NCBI RefSeq assembly: GCF_000966265.1
Contig: NZ_LANF01000011.1
Location: 279,175-343,174, forward strand
Source: Palaeococcus ferrophilus DSM 13482
GTDB lineage: Archaea > Methanobacteriota_B > Thermococci > Thermococcales > Thermococcaceae
Length of the DNA: 64,000 nt
Reading direction: 5' to 3'
The notes under the pieces: generated by a model
What the model was told of the DNA's origin: nothing
Databases searched by the model: none
The model's input: the letters and a program-made list of their open reading frames with translations, nothing else
Shown here: positions 24,537-32,530 of the stretch, in pieces
How the letters are laid out: every line of letters begins with the position of its first letter
Numbering within the stretch: position 1 is the first letter of the stretch
Made by a program: the position numbers and the translations under genes

Positions 24537-26207
24537 ATGAGGCGTTTTCTTGGTGAGGCCGTCCTTTCAGTTGACAACGTGATGGAATTCATAGGAGACA
24601 TAAGCAGATTCCACAGGATTCAGGGCTCGAGGGAGCTCGTTGAAGCCGCCAGATACGTGAAGGAGAAGCTCGACCTCTTCGGGGTAAGGGCCGAGATAAT
24701 CGAGAAGAGTTACGATGGAGAAAGCCAGTACCTGACGCTTAGGAGCCCGATAGCCTGGAACCTGCTCCACGGCGAACTCGAGTTCGGGGAAAAGAGGCTC
24801 ACCTCAGCTGAGACGCCCCTAGTGGCAATGGCCCACTCCCCCGGAGGAAGCTTCGAAGGGGAGGTTTTCATACCCCGCACCGAGGAGGATTGGGAGAGGG
24901 TGGAGGGCAAGGCGGTTCTTGTCGGGAGGGACTGGCGTGAGGCCTACAGGAGGGCGAACGAGAAGGGTGCGGCGGCCTTTATCGCCTACAGGGAAGGGAC
25001 AGGAACGGCGGTTCCCTACATAGGTCTTTTCCTCACCGGGAAAGACCTCGAGTGGGCGAAGATTCCCGCCTTCGCGGTTCCCGAGACATGGGCGAAGGAG
25101 GCATTCTCAAAGGATATCACCGCTAAAGGCAGGCTTGAGGTGGAGATCAAGGAGCGGGAGGTTCTTCCCATAGTCTACGCAGAGGTCGGGAGCGCACCGT
25201 TCGTACTCTTCACAGCCCACCTGTGCCACCCAAGGCCCGGCGCCAACGACAACGCGAGCGGGAGCGCGATGCTGATAGAGCTGGCGAGAATCCTAAGCAC
25301 CCTTCACAATGACTCATTCCGCTTCGGCTTCGCATTCCTCTGGGTTCCGGAGTACTACGGCACCCAGGCCTTCGTGGAGGAGATTGACATTAGTAAGTAC
25401 TACGCGGTGATAAACCTCGACATGGTGGCGGGGAGCCAGGACAGGTCGGGATCAACGATAATGGCCATTAGAACCCCCTTATCACGCTTTTCCGTGGTTT
25501 CCGGTCTTCTGGAGTACTTCCTCGATAGGGCCAACGTCTCCGGCAGCAGCTTTTCGGGGAGCCCAATGCCGCGCCTGAGACTCAAGGGCTCCCCCTACGA
25601 GATGGGCAGCGACCACGACGTCTTCAACTTCTTTGGGGTACCCTCCGTGATGGCAATAACGTGGCCGGACAGACACTACCACTCGAGCGCCGATACGGTT
25701 GAAAAGCTCAGCAGGGAGAGCGTGGGGATTATAGGGAGGGCCGTCCTTGCCACCGCCCTCGCGCTGGCTAGGGCGGAGGATGAGGAGCTCCGGCGCTTTG
25801 CCAGAGCCTACGCCATGAAATACCTGGGAGAGCTTGGAATGGAGGGAGAGACGGACGTGAGCGAAAGGCTCGTTATGAAGGGTCTCGCGAGGGACGCCCG
25901 CTTCCTCGGCATTGACGTTGGTCATGCCTTTGAGGGAAGCGGCTGGCTCCGCTGGGTGAAGAGGGGCAGGATAAGCAGGGAGGCAATAGCGATGGCCGAC
26001 GAGGAACTGGCCAGGCGCTTCAGGAAACTCACAAGGGACAGGAAGCTGCTCGTCCACCTTCACGAGCTCGTGATGCTCTCGGAGATTCTTCCGGAGAAGG
26101 AGGCGTTCAGAGCACTCCGCGAGGAGTACAGAGAAATCAACGAAGAGAAGCTGAAGGAGGGGGTTGATATACTCAAAAAGGCCGGAATAGTTGAGGAGAT
26201 AAGCTAA
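24537..26207 (+). CDS. M28-family metallopeptidase with PA-like insert
   Basis: 556 aa. Zinc-peptidase motifs in order: TAHLCHPRPGANDNASG (first His and bridging Asp), a WVPEYYG motif with the catalytic Glu, INLDMVAG (Asp), and DRHYHSSADT (final His). The N-terminal portion around VEGKAVLVGRDW and GAAAFIAY looks like a protease-associated (PA) domain. No signal peptide is seen, so it is probably a cytoplasmic aminopeptidase. The C-terminal 130 residues are helical. It ends one base before the convergent regulator. Confidence 0.8.
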   Translation: MRRFLGEAVLSVDNVMEFIGDISRFHRIQGSRELVEAARYVKEKLDLFGVRAEIIEKSYDGESQYLTLRSPIAWNLLHGELEFGEKRLTSAETPLVAMAHSPGGSFEGEVFIPRTEEDWERVEGKAVLVGRDWREAYRRANEKGAAAFIAYREGTGTAVPYIGLFLTGKDLEWAKIPAFAVPETWAKEAFSKDITAKGRLEVEIKEREVLPIVYAEVGSAPFVLFTAHLCHPRPGANDNASGSAMLIELARILSTLHNDSFRFGFAFLWVPEYYGTQAFVEEIDISKYYAVINLDMVAGSQDRSGSTIMAIRTPLSRFSVVSGLLEYFLDRANVSGSSFSGSPMPRLRLKGSPYEMGSDHDVFNFFGVPSVMAITWPDRHYHSSADTVEKLSRESVGIIGRAVLATALALARAEDEELRRFARAYAMKYLGELGMEGETDVSERLVMKGLARDARFLGIDVGHAFEGSGWLRWVKRGRISREAIAMADEELARRFRKLTRDRKLLVHLHELVMLSEILPEKEAFRALREEYREINEEKLKEGVDILKKAGIVEEIS

Positions 26208-26531
26208 TCACTCACCACGTTCCTGGAGTTCCCTCTCCAGCTCGTTTATCTTTTTCAGGAGGTTCTCCTTTATCTTCTCGAGGAGCTCGTGAGGGGATAC
26301 AGCCGTGTACGTGTAGCCCAGCCAGCCTTCCTCTATGAGCTTTCTCCTGAGGAAGCCCCTCCTGTAGAGGTTTAGAACGTGCTCCCTCACGGAGCGCTCG
26401 CTGAGCCCCACCTCTCGCTGTATCTCGGTGACACGCATGGGGGTCTTCTTCTCGAGCAACGTCAGGTATATGCGAATCTCGCTCTTCTTAACCCCGAGGG
26501 ATCTGAGGAGTGCCACTACCTTGTCGTTCAT
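26208..26531 (-). CDS. TrmB-like winged-helix transcriptional regulator
   Basis: 107 aa. A winged helix of TrmB/HTH type (residues 15-75: KKSEIRIYLTLLEKKTPMRV, then LSERSVREHVLNLYRRGFL) is followed by a short coiled-coil tail (KIKENLLKKINELERELQ) and no sugar-binding domain. Start ATG 26531 is used because AGGTGGG overlaps the upstream GTG. Two copies of GTTCATA lie in its promoter and could serve autoregulation. Confidence 0.75.
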   Translation of the reverse strand: MNDKVVALLRSLGVKKSEIRIYLTLLEKKTPMRVTEIQREVGLSERSVREHVLNLYRRGFLRRKLIEEGWLGYTYTAVSPHELLEKIKENLLKKINELERELQERGE

Positions 26532-26554
26532 GTTTCCCACCTATGCAAACTTAA

Positions 26555-26574
26555 GTTCATACTTCATGTTCATA
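26555..26574. repeat. Two direct repeats GTTCATA in the regulator promoter
   Basis: GTTCATA occurs at 26555-26561 and again at 26568-26574, a 13-base spacing. They lie between and over the predicted TATA (minus-strand GCTTTATG) and start of the TrmB-like gene. Confidence 0.4.
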
Positions 26575-26613
26575 AAGCTTGCGGTTCCGAAGGATTTTCC
26601 CATGAACGCGATT

Positions 26614-27249
26614 TTATTCGAACATAATTTCACCGATGTACGTCCAGTTCGGAAGGTAAACCTCACCAACCTTTGCATTCTTCAGGAAAGGCACCATCTT
26701 TATGCCCCTCCTCACGTCGAAGCCCTCGATGTAGGGGTTGATTGTGGGCAGGATGAAGAAGCGGCCGACCTTTAGGTAGCATTTAGTCTTTCTAACGGCG
26801 CTTCCAACGTTCACGCTCACCGCGGGATGTATGTGGCCAAGGAAGGCCCTCTCAAACTCAACATCGGGCAGGGACGTGTGCCCGTGGAGGAACAGGTTTC
26901 CGTCCAGGACGAAATGGTCCGAAACCCTGAGGTTGGGAAAGTCCCTCTCGAGGAGCTCGATCTGGCCGTCGTGGTTTCCCTTGGCGATCCAGACCTCAAC
27001 GTCGCCCAGGGTGGAGAAGAACTCCGTGAGGAGCTTCCTCGTGAAGGGCTTCATCGAGAGGGGTTCCTTGACGTCGCCGAGGATAACGAGAAGGTCGGGG
27101 TCTTTCTCAACCACGAAATCAGACAGTCTCAGCTCAAACCCCGTTCTGATTCGGAGCCCGCGGGGGAGCTCAAAGGCTATGTGAGGATCGGCTATGAGAA
27201 GCACCCTTCCGACGGAGGTTTCCAGTTCAAGACTCAGCCGCTCGAACAT
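26614..27249 (-). CDS. Calcineurin-like metallophosphoesterase
   Basis: 211 aa with the five metallophosphoesterase motifs: IADPHIA, LGDVKE (GDxxE variant), GNHDG, FLHGHT and GHIHP. These bind two metal ions and catalyse phosphoester hydrolysis. The substrate is unknown. The start follows GGTGGGGAC. The L41e gene lies 30 bases upstream on the same strand, so they may share a transcript. Confidence 0.85.
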   Translation of the reverse strand: MFERLSLELETSVGRVLLIADPHIAFELPRGLRIRTGFELRLSDFVVEKDPDLLVILGDVKEPLSMKPFTRKLLTEFFSTLGDVEVWIAKGNHDGQIELLERDFPNLRVSDHFVLDGNLFLHGHTSLPDVEFERAFLGHIHPAVSVNVGSAVRKTKCYLKVGRFFILPTINPYIEGFDVRRGIKMVPFLKNAKVGEVYLPNWTYIGEIMFE

Positions 27250-27279
27250 GTCCCCACCAAAGAGAAAAGGGAGTCGAGG

Positions 27280-27393
27280 TCAGATCAGACCTCTCTCTTT
27301 CCTGTGCTGCCTCTTGAGCCTGCGTATCCTCTTCTTGATCCACTTCCACCTCATCCTTCCCTTCTTCTTCCACTTCCTTGGTCTCCTCTTCAT
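27280..27393 (-). CDS. Ribosomal protein L41e
   Basis: A 37-residue, extremely basic peptide beginning [18 protein letters not shown] and ending KERGLI. This matches the tiny archaeal/eukaryal ribosomal protein L41e, which sits at the subunit interface. The start ATG 27393 follows GGGGTGATGCTC, and the stop TGA is at 27280-27282. It is easily missed because it is so short. A TATA-like TTTTAAACTTTT lies upstream at 27440-27451. Confidence 0.88.
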   Translation of the reverse strand: MKRRPRKWKKKGRMRWKWIKKRIRRLKRQHRKERGLI

Positions 27394-27765
27394 GAGCATC
27401 ACCCCTGTAATCGTCCAAGCTTGGCTTTCTTGGGGTGCCTTTTAAACTTTTCCCCACGGGCCTGAAAATAATCGGTTTTCGCCAACCTCCATTCTAAGGC
27501 TTTCTCACCCACCAAACGGACGTTTAAACTTCCCCCCAGAGGACAGTGCAACAATGATTTTTGGTGGTCCTTTTCAGCCCATCAACCATAGAATTAGTCC
27601 AAACCCCCATCGCAATCTTTTAATTATTGCGAAGGCATTGTTGAGGGTTTTTGATTACCTTCTCCATCCAAAAAGGACCCACAGCGAAGTTTCCAACAAC
27701 CGGACGTTCACAACACAAATCAAAAACCCAAAAAGGGATGGGAGCGTAGAGGAAACGGTGGTGGT
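27394..27765 (+). other. Divergent intergenic region between L41e and nitrilase
   Basis: About 370 bases. It holds the L41e promoter on the left. Further right an inverted repeat, CGCAAT (27611-27616) and ATTGCG (27626-27631), surrounds a TATA-like CTTTTAATTA. If that is the nitrilase promoter, the leader would exceed 100 bases. No convincing coding sequence is seen. Confidence 0.4.
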
Positions 27766-28560
27766 ATGAAGGTAGCCTACGTCCAGATGAGACCTGTTCT
27801 CCTCGAGCCGGAACTCAACTATTCGAGGGCCGAGGAGCTCATAAGGGTGGCCGCGGACAAGGGTGCAAAGCTTATAGTCCTTCCGGAGCTCTTCGATACG
27901 GGCTACAACTTCAAGAGCAGGGAAGAGGTCGAGAGCGTAGCGGGCCAGATACCCGACGGTCCGACGACGGAGTTCTTAATGGAGCTCTCGAGAGAGCTGG
28001 GAGTTTTCATAGTGGCCGGAACCGCCGAAAAGGACGAGAGGGGGAGGCTCTACAACTCCGCGGTGATAACTGGCCCGATAGGGAGCGGCTACATAGGGAA
28101 GTACCGCAAGGTGCACCTCTTCTACCGCGAGAAGCTCTTCTTCGAGCCCGGCGACCTGGGCTTTCGCGTCTTCAACATCGGCACAGCGAAGGTGGGGGTC
28201 ATGGTATGCTTCGACTGGTTCTTCCCCGAGAGCGCGAGAACGCTCGCCTTCAAGGGCGCCGAGATAATAGCCCACCCCAGCAACCTCGTGATGCCCTACG
28301 CGCCGAGGGCCATGCCGATAAGGGCACTCGAGAACCGTGTTTACACGGTAACCGCCAACAGGGTCGGTGAGGAGAGGGGCCTCAGGTTCATAGGTAAGAG
28401 CACGATAGCCTCTCCAAAGGCGGAAGTTCTGGCCATGGGGAGCGAAGAGGAGGAAGAGGTTGGGGTGGTCGAGATAGACCTCTCGCTGGCGAGAAACAAG
28501 AGGATAAACGAAATGAATGACGTCTTCAAGGACCGCCGGCCGGAGCACTACTCCCTCTGA
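27766..28560 (+). CDS. Carbon-nitrogen hydrolase (nitrilase superfamily)
   Basis: 264 aa amidase/nitrilase of the type characterised from Pyrococcus. The catalytic Glu is in LPELFDTGYNF (about residue 42), the Lys in GKYRKVHLF (about 113), and the nucleophile Cys in MVCFDWFFPE (about 146). Together they form the E-K-C triad. Likely acts on amides or aliphatic nitriles. The start follows GGTGGTGGT. Its 3' end overlaps the convergent methyltransferase gene by 35 bases. Confidence 0.88.
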   Translation: MKVAYVQMRPVLLEPELNYSRAEELIRVAADKGAKLIVLPELFDTGYNFKSREEVESVAGQIPDGPTTEFLMELSRELGVFIVAGTAEKDERGRLYNSAVITGPIGSGYIGKYRKVHLFYREKLFFEPGDLGFRVFNIGTAKVGVMVCFDWFFPESARTLAFKGAEIIAHPSNLVMPYAPRAMPIRALENRVYTVTANRVGEERGLRFIGKSTIASPKAEVLAMGSEEEEEVGVVEIDLSLARNKRINEMNDVFKDRRPEHYSL

Positions 28561-29335
28561 GCTTCAGCTCCGCCACCCTCTTCTCCGGTTTTTTGAAGAG
28601 GATGACGTTCCCAACCCCTTCCATCCCGTGCTCCTCCATCGTTATCAACCCGTACTCCCTGAAGAAGACGCTCCCTATCGCAAGCTGCGTGGCTAAATCC
28701 CAGTAGTGGAAGTCAACATCGCTTATCTTTTTGAACCCCGGAAGGACGTAGTAGCCCCTCTTAAACGTCCCCCTCACGAAGTCGTAGCCCTCGTGCATCG
28801 AGGCTATGGTGTAGTTCTCCCTCCGCCCCTCGATGAGGAACTCCCTGTAACCGGCGCGGTAGAGAATCCAGTAAACCCTGTCCATGTCCTCTATGAGGAA
28901 AACGCCGTCGTCGCTTAGGATGGATGCCACGTTCGCGAAGAGCTTTACCGCGTCGAAGGGGTCGAAGTGCGGCATCGTGTAGCCCCAGAGAACCGCAACA
29001 TCGTGCTCGCCCACGAGTCTCGCTGCCTCCCTCGCGTCGCCCTGGACGAGTTTGAGCTCGGGGCTTATTCCCGCTATTCCAAGCCACTCTTCCGCTTTTT
29101 CAAGGTCTTCCATTCGGGCGTCTAAAACCGTGAGAAGCCTCGCACCGGTCGCCTTCGCGAGGGCGACTCCGGCTATGCCCGTTCCGGCGCAGACGTCGAG
29201 GACTCTGCCTCCCTTTGGAAGGCTATCCGATATTGACTCGAAAAACTCCGCTATCCTCTCAAACCTCTCCCTCGCCCTCTCGTCCGCCGGGTTCATCCGC
29301 CAGTTTATGTGGCGGTAGAGCTCCTCGAGGGACAT
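28526..29335 (-). CDS. SAM-dependent class I methyltransferase
   Basis: 269 aa. The SAM-binding glycine motif is DVCAGTGIAG (about residues 46-55), followed by the acidic TVLDARM loop and KLVQGDAREA. The catalytic part has WGYTMPHFDPF. The substrate is not evident. The minus-strand promoter contains CTTAAATTATCC at about 29364-29376, divergent from the operon that begins near 29429. Confidence 0.75.
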   Translation of the reverse strand: MSLEELYRHINWRMNPADERARERFERIAEFFESISDSLPKGGRVLDVCAGTGIAGVALAKATGARLLTVLDARMEDLEKAEEWLGIAGISPELKLVQGDAREAARLVGEHDVAVLWGYTMPHFDPFDAVKLFANVASILSDDGVFLIEDMDRVYWILYRAGYREFLIEGRRENYTIASMHEGYDFVRGTFKRGYYVLPGFKKISDVDFHYWDLATQLAIGSVFFREYGLITMEEHGMEGVGNVILFKKPEKRVAELKLRGSSAPAGGP

Positions 29336-29382
29336 GGCATCACCACACTAGAGAGTGAGAGGGATAATTTAAGCCTATCGAA

Positions 29383-29396
29383 AGGATTAAATATTT
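29383..29396 (+). promoter_or_regulatory. TATA box of the 29.4-31.4 kb operon
   Basis: GGATTAAATATTTC predicts a start near 29415, inside the inverted repeat at 29398-29417. Confidence 0.5.
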
Positions 29397-29397
29397 C

Positions 29398-29417
29398 GTC
29401 AACTTACTTAGGTTGAC
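29398..29417. promoter_or_regulatory. Palindromic candidate operator
   Basis: Arms GTCAAC (29398-29403) and GTTGAC (29412-29417) are exact complements with eight bases between, and the spacer itself carries TA/TA symmetry. It overlaps the predicted transcription start of the operon that ends with its own HTH gene (30968-31360), which is the obvious candidate binder. Confidence 0.5.
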
Positions 29418-29428
29418 AAGGTGGTGGT

Positions 29429-29570
29429 ATGAAGGCCGGCCCGCCGAGGGTGTTATGGTGGCGGCCTCATGTGGGACGGAGACCTCTTGGAGAGGAGCAT
29501 ACTAATCCTCGTAACCGAAAAGGGGGTTTACACGCTCAACTACTCGTCAAGGAAGGGGATACTGCCTTAA
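29429..29570 (+). pseudogene. Decayed remnant of a paralogue of the two downstream membrane proteins
   Basis: A good ribosome site (GGTGGTGGT) and ATG at 29429 open a frame that is not protein-like. In another frame, 29469-29570 encodes 33 residues including LERSILILVTEKGVYTLNY. These resemble the C-terminal end of the gene at 30283 (REELILLVADGKSYLLAY) and more weakly that of 29592 (RKDYVVITAQRGKYPLM). I infer a third paralogue that lost its middle by deletion, leaving promoter, start and tail. Confidence 0.45.
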
Positions 29571-29591
29571 TGTCCCATCTTGGTGGTGCCA

Positions 29592-30293
29592 ATGAGAGTT
29601 GAAGGCACAAAACCGGCTAACTTCTCAGGACTTCCACTTATTCTATTGGGGTTCTCATTCCTCCTGATAATCGGAGTTCCAAGACTTGCCAAGGATTGGT
29701 GGTACATCTCGCTCGTAGGCTGGCTCTTCCTCGCGGCTTCATGGGGAACATCGGTTGAGGTGGAAGGGGAAACATTGAGGCTCAAGTACGCCTTTGGCAA
29801 ACTAACGATTAACGTTCCTCTCTCCGAAATAGAAGACGTTAAAGTAGTGAGCAAGCTTGAGAGAGCAGTCATGATAAGGGAATTTCCGGAATTGTACGTT
29901 TTAATCACTGCCAGTGCGCTGTTCGTCTTCCTTGACCTTTTGCTCCTTCCCAGCGGGCTTTTGGAGGGGTACTACTTTGGCGACATAGGCCTGATATTCT
30001 TCGGCGTTCTTTACCTCGCGGTTATGTCCCTGCCGTTCAATAGGATTAACATCGCCTTCCTCTTTGGAGTTCTTGATCTGTTCTTTGCGACACTTCTTAT
30101 GAAGCTGAAAATGGGTTATGTTGATCCCGTATCTGTTTTGATCTGGGGTGTATTAGGTCTCCTTTTTGTTGCCGAGTATTACCGTAAGGACTACGTTGTG
30201 ATAACAGCCCAAAGGGGAAAGTACCCCCTTATGGCCCAAAAGCCTGAGGTGTTACTAAAGTCCATAATTGGAGGTGTTCCCGGTGAGGCTTAA
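29592..30293 (+). CDS. Membrane protein, tandem paralogue 1
   Basis: About 233 aa. Two N-terminal hydrophobic segments are followed by a short strand-rich module (EVEGETLRLKYAFGKLTINV, 20 residues, then PLSEIEDVKVVSKLER), then about five more membrane segments. The module resembles membrane-associated bacterial PH-like domains, but this is only a guess. The start ATG 29592 follows GGTGGTG. The downstream gene has the same layout. Function unknown. Confidence 0.65.
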   Translation: MRVEGTKPANFSGLPLILLGFSFLLIIGVPRLAKDWWYISLVGWLFLAASWGTSVEVEGETLRLKYAFGKLTINVPLSEIEDVKVVSKLERAVMIREFPELYVLITASALFVFLDLLLLPSGLLEGYYFGDIGLIFFGVLYLAVMSLPFNRINIAFLFGVLDLFFATLLMKLKMGYVDPVSVLIWGVLGLLFVAEYYRKDYVVITAQRGKYPLMAQKPEVLLKSIIGGVPGEA

Positions 30294-30984
30294 GCTCTCC
30301 GCCTTCCCCGTTAGAGGTGCCCCACTGTTCTTCCTCGCAATATCGCTCATTGGCGGTGCCTTTGGGGTTCTCCTTCAGGCATCCAACGGGTGGAACTTCG
30401 CGTGGTTCTTCCCCTACCTCCTGGTTTTCTCCGCCCCGCTGGGCGCGGAGCTCAATGGAAAGGAGCTCGTTCTCCTCCACGGTCTCGGCCTAATAAAGGA
30501 GAGAATCCCGCTAGATTCCATTGAGGAAGTCTCGATTCTCTCCCGCCTCGAGTACGGCACCGTGGCGAGACACTTCAAGGCCTATACCTCCGTGTGGGTT
30601 ACTGCGGTGGTCCTCTCGATGGCTTATCTCCTTCTGCCCGGCGAGGAGAACCCCATCGGAGCTTACTTCGCCCCCCTTGTAATCTCCATGTACACACTCC
30701 TCTTCATGATTCTGACCCTACCGATGAAGCGGAAAGGGCCAATTTATCTCTCGGCCGTCCTTGCCCTGGCCTTTTTACTCCTCTACCCCCTCGTTACCAT
30801 CGGCCCAGAAACCCTTGTCCCGGGCCTCGTGTTCGGTCTATTCATTTTGTGGGCCGTGAGAACTTTTCAGAGGGAGGAACTGATACTGCTGGTGGCCGAT
30901 GGAAAGTCGTACCTGCTGGCCTACAGGGATGGGAATGAGTTCCTAAACCTGCTCAGGAGGGCCGCCAATGCTCAAGCTCCCTGA
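30283..30984 (+). CDS. Membrane protein, tandem paralogue 2
   Basis: About 233 aa, paralogous to the gene at 29592. It has the same order of two membrane segments, a strand module (ELNGKELVLLHGLGL then IPLDSIEEVSILSRLEYGTV), further membrane segments, and a C-terminal hydrophilic tail. GTG 30283 is the likely start because GGAGGTG is six bases upstream; it overlaps the previous stop by 11 bases. The next gene, an HTH regulator, overlaps its 3' end by 17 bases. Confidence 0.65.
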   Translation: MRLKLSAFPVRGAPLFFLAISLIGGAFGVLLQASNGWNFAWFFPYLLVFSAPLGAELNGKELVLLHGLGLIKERIPLDSIEEVSILSRLEYGTVARHFKAYTSVWVTAVVLSMAYLLLPGEENPIGAYFAPLVISMYTLLFMILTLPMKRKGPIYLSAVLALAFLLLYPLVTIGPETLVPGLVFGLFILWAVRTFQREELILLVADGKSYLLAYRDGNEFLNLLRRAANAQAP

Positions 30985-31360
30985 GGGGATGGAGAGGGTC
31001 TGGCTAATGAGGGCCAGGGGCATGCGCGAGGTGGAGATAGCCGAAACTCTAGGAATCTCGCGGCAGGCTGTGAACAAGGCCTTAAAAGATGCGAGGGTGA
31101 AACTCTTCGAGGCCTTCTTCGCCATAGCCGGGACGTTCTCATGGGATGTTGTGAGAGTCAACGCCGAGAAGGGGTTCGCAGTCTTCGCCGGGAAGGTTGG
31201 GGAGAGGAGAATTAGGGTCTACGCCTTCTACCTGCCTGGAAAGGGGGTTAGGGCCTTCTTCGGAGATGACATCCCCGATTACATCCTCCAGCACGCGGTC
31301 GAGGTTGGCATAACCAAAAGGCTGGATAAAAATGAGGTTATCAGGGCCCTCGAGGGTTAA
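30968..31360 (+). CDS. HTH transcriptional regulator (Tfx/sigma-region-4-like)
   Basis: 130 aa. The N-terminal 45 residues form a helix-turn-helix of Tfx or sigma-region-4 type (RARGMREVEIAETLGISRQA, 20 residues, then VNKALKDARVKL). The C-terminal part is a small strand-rich domain of unknown function. As the last gene of the operon it is a candidate to regulate the membrane paralogues through the palindrome at 29398-29417. It converges on and overlaps the DUF1648 gene by four bases. Confidence 0.7.
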   Translation: MLKLPEGMERVWLMRARGMREVEIAETLGISRQAVNKALKDARVKLFEAFFAIAGTFSWDVVRVNAEKGFAVFAGKVGERRIRVYAFYLPGKGVRAFFGDDIPDYILQHAVEVGITKRLDKNEVIRALEG

Positions 31361-32172
31361 TCCCCCTCTCCAAGGGCCAGGATGAGCCTGAAGGTTTCCA
31401 CAAGCAGGAGGGCCACCGCCCCGAGGACCATCGCGGAGAGCACGAGGCCGGAGTGAAGGCCGTAGGCGTTGTAGAGAACCACGTAGGCGGAACTCCCAAC
31501 GATAAGGAACTGGACGAGCGTCATGATCTCAACCAGAACCTTCACGCCCTTTTTGCCCATGTTGGGAACTCTGCCGAGGAGCATCGGGTCCCTAGAAAGG
31601 TAGGTGAGCGCCGCCGGAAGTATTGACAATGCCAGCGGGAGAAGGAACGCACCCATAGATTTAGAGGCGAAATTGTCGGGCTCCCCCTCTACATTGAAGT
31701 GTATCGCAACGTTTTCGGGAAGCTTGCGCCAGCCAGTCCAGAGGAGAACCAGGTAGGCCACGACAAGGCCAACCTGAACCGCGAGGTATGGCGTTATGTC
31801 CAGGCCCTCGATGGGTTTGGGCGTCCCCTCGGCTGGCTCCCTCATGCCCTCCAGCTCCACCACCCTCCTGGCGATGCGGTAGCCCACAACGAATATCGCG
31901 AGTATTCCGGCGAGCATCACGACGGTTACCACGAGAAGGTCGCGAACACCCAAGCTGAGCGCGAAGAGGAGCACGCCAAGGGCCATGAAGGCCTTTCCAC
32001 TGAAGGAATTGGCTTTTCTCCACGCCTCCTCCGACGCGAAGGTGTAGCCGATACGGAACCCCACTGCGAGATTCGGCCTGTTCCGAAAGAGGTACGTGAG
32101 CAGACCTGCCACGAAGATAACGGCCGAGATCACGGACCCAAAGACCACCTCGAACAGCTCAGTCCCAGCCAT
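31357..32172 (-). CDS. DUF1648/SdpI-like membrane protein
   Basis: About 271 aa with six or seven membrane segments. A SdpI-like segment is visible near the N-terminus (GFRIGYTFASEEAWRKANSF, 20 residues), and the DUF1648 motif WRKLPENVAIHFNVEGEPDN (20 residues) lies near the middle. In Bacillus, SdpI gives immunity to the SdpC toxin and takes part in signalling; the archaeal role is unknown. ATG 32172 follows GGGGGTGA and overlaps the PadR stop by 14 bases, so it is co-translated with the regulator. Confidence 0.75.
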   Translation of the reverse strand: MAGTELFEVVFGSVISAVIFVAGLLTYLFRNRPNLAVGFRIGYTFASEEAWRKANSFSGKAFMALGVLLFALSLGVRDLLVVTVVMLAGILAIFVVGYRIARRVVELEGMREPAEGTPKPIEGLDITPYLAVQVGLVVAYLVLLWTGWRKLPENVAIHFNVEGEPDNFASKSMGAFLLPLALSILPAALTYLSRDPMLLGRVPNMGKKGVKVLVEIMTLVQFLIVGSSAYVVLYNAYGLHSGLVLSAMVLGAVALLLVETFRLILALGEGD

Positions 32173-32530
32173 AGGTTTCACCCCCAAGCGCCCTCAGGGT
32201 CTCGTTTATGAGCCCCACCTCCGCTTCAAGCTCCTCAAGGACCTCCATCCCGAGCCTGGTGATGCGGTAGTACTTCCTCGGCCTCCCACTTACCTCAGCC
32301 CATACGCCCTCCACGAGGCCGTACCTCTCGAGACTCTTGAGGAGGTCGTAGAGTGTCCCCTCGCTCGGCACGAGCCTCCCCCCACTCAGCTCACTGAGTT
32401 TTTTTCTTATCGCGTAGCCGTGCATCTCCTCGTGCCTCCGCAGGAGGGAGAGCACCAGGTAGGAGTAGAGACCGGAGCGGAGGTCTTTCCTGAGCTTTTT
32501 CAGGGCCCTCTCCCTACCACTACCAAACAA
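32159..32530 (-). CDS. PadR-family transcriptional regulator
   Basis: About 123 aa. The PadR winged helix is clear: LRSGLYSYLVLSLLRRHE, MHGYAIRKKLSEL, then VPSEGTLYDLLKSLERYGLV (20 residues), SGRPRKYYRIT. A helical tail follows for dimerisation. TTG 32530 is the likely start, placed by GGAGGAGAGG; an earlier start would run into the upstream gene. It lies between the protease-like gene and the SdpI-like gene and probably represses the operon through the palindrome at 33591-33611. Confidence 0.82.
   Translation of the reverse strand: MFGSGRERALKKLRKDLRSGLYSYLVLSLLRRHEEMHGYAIRKKLSELSGGRLVPSEGTLYDLLKSLERYGLVEGVWAEVSGRPRKYYRITRLGMEVLEELEAEVGLINETLRALGGETYGWD

Noticed and set aside
27554..27769. 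Open frame of 71 codons upstream of the nitrilase gene
   Set aside because: No ribosome site, and it overlaps the nitrilase start; the composition is that of a non-coding leader.
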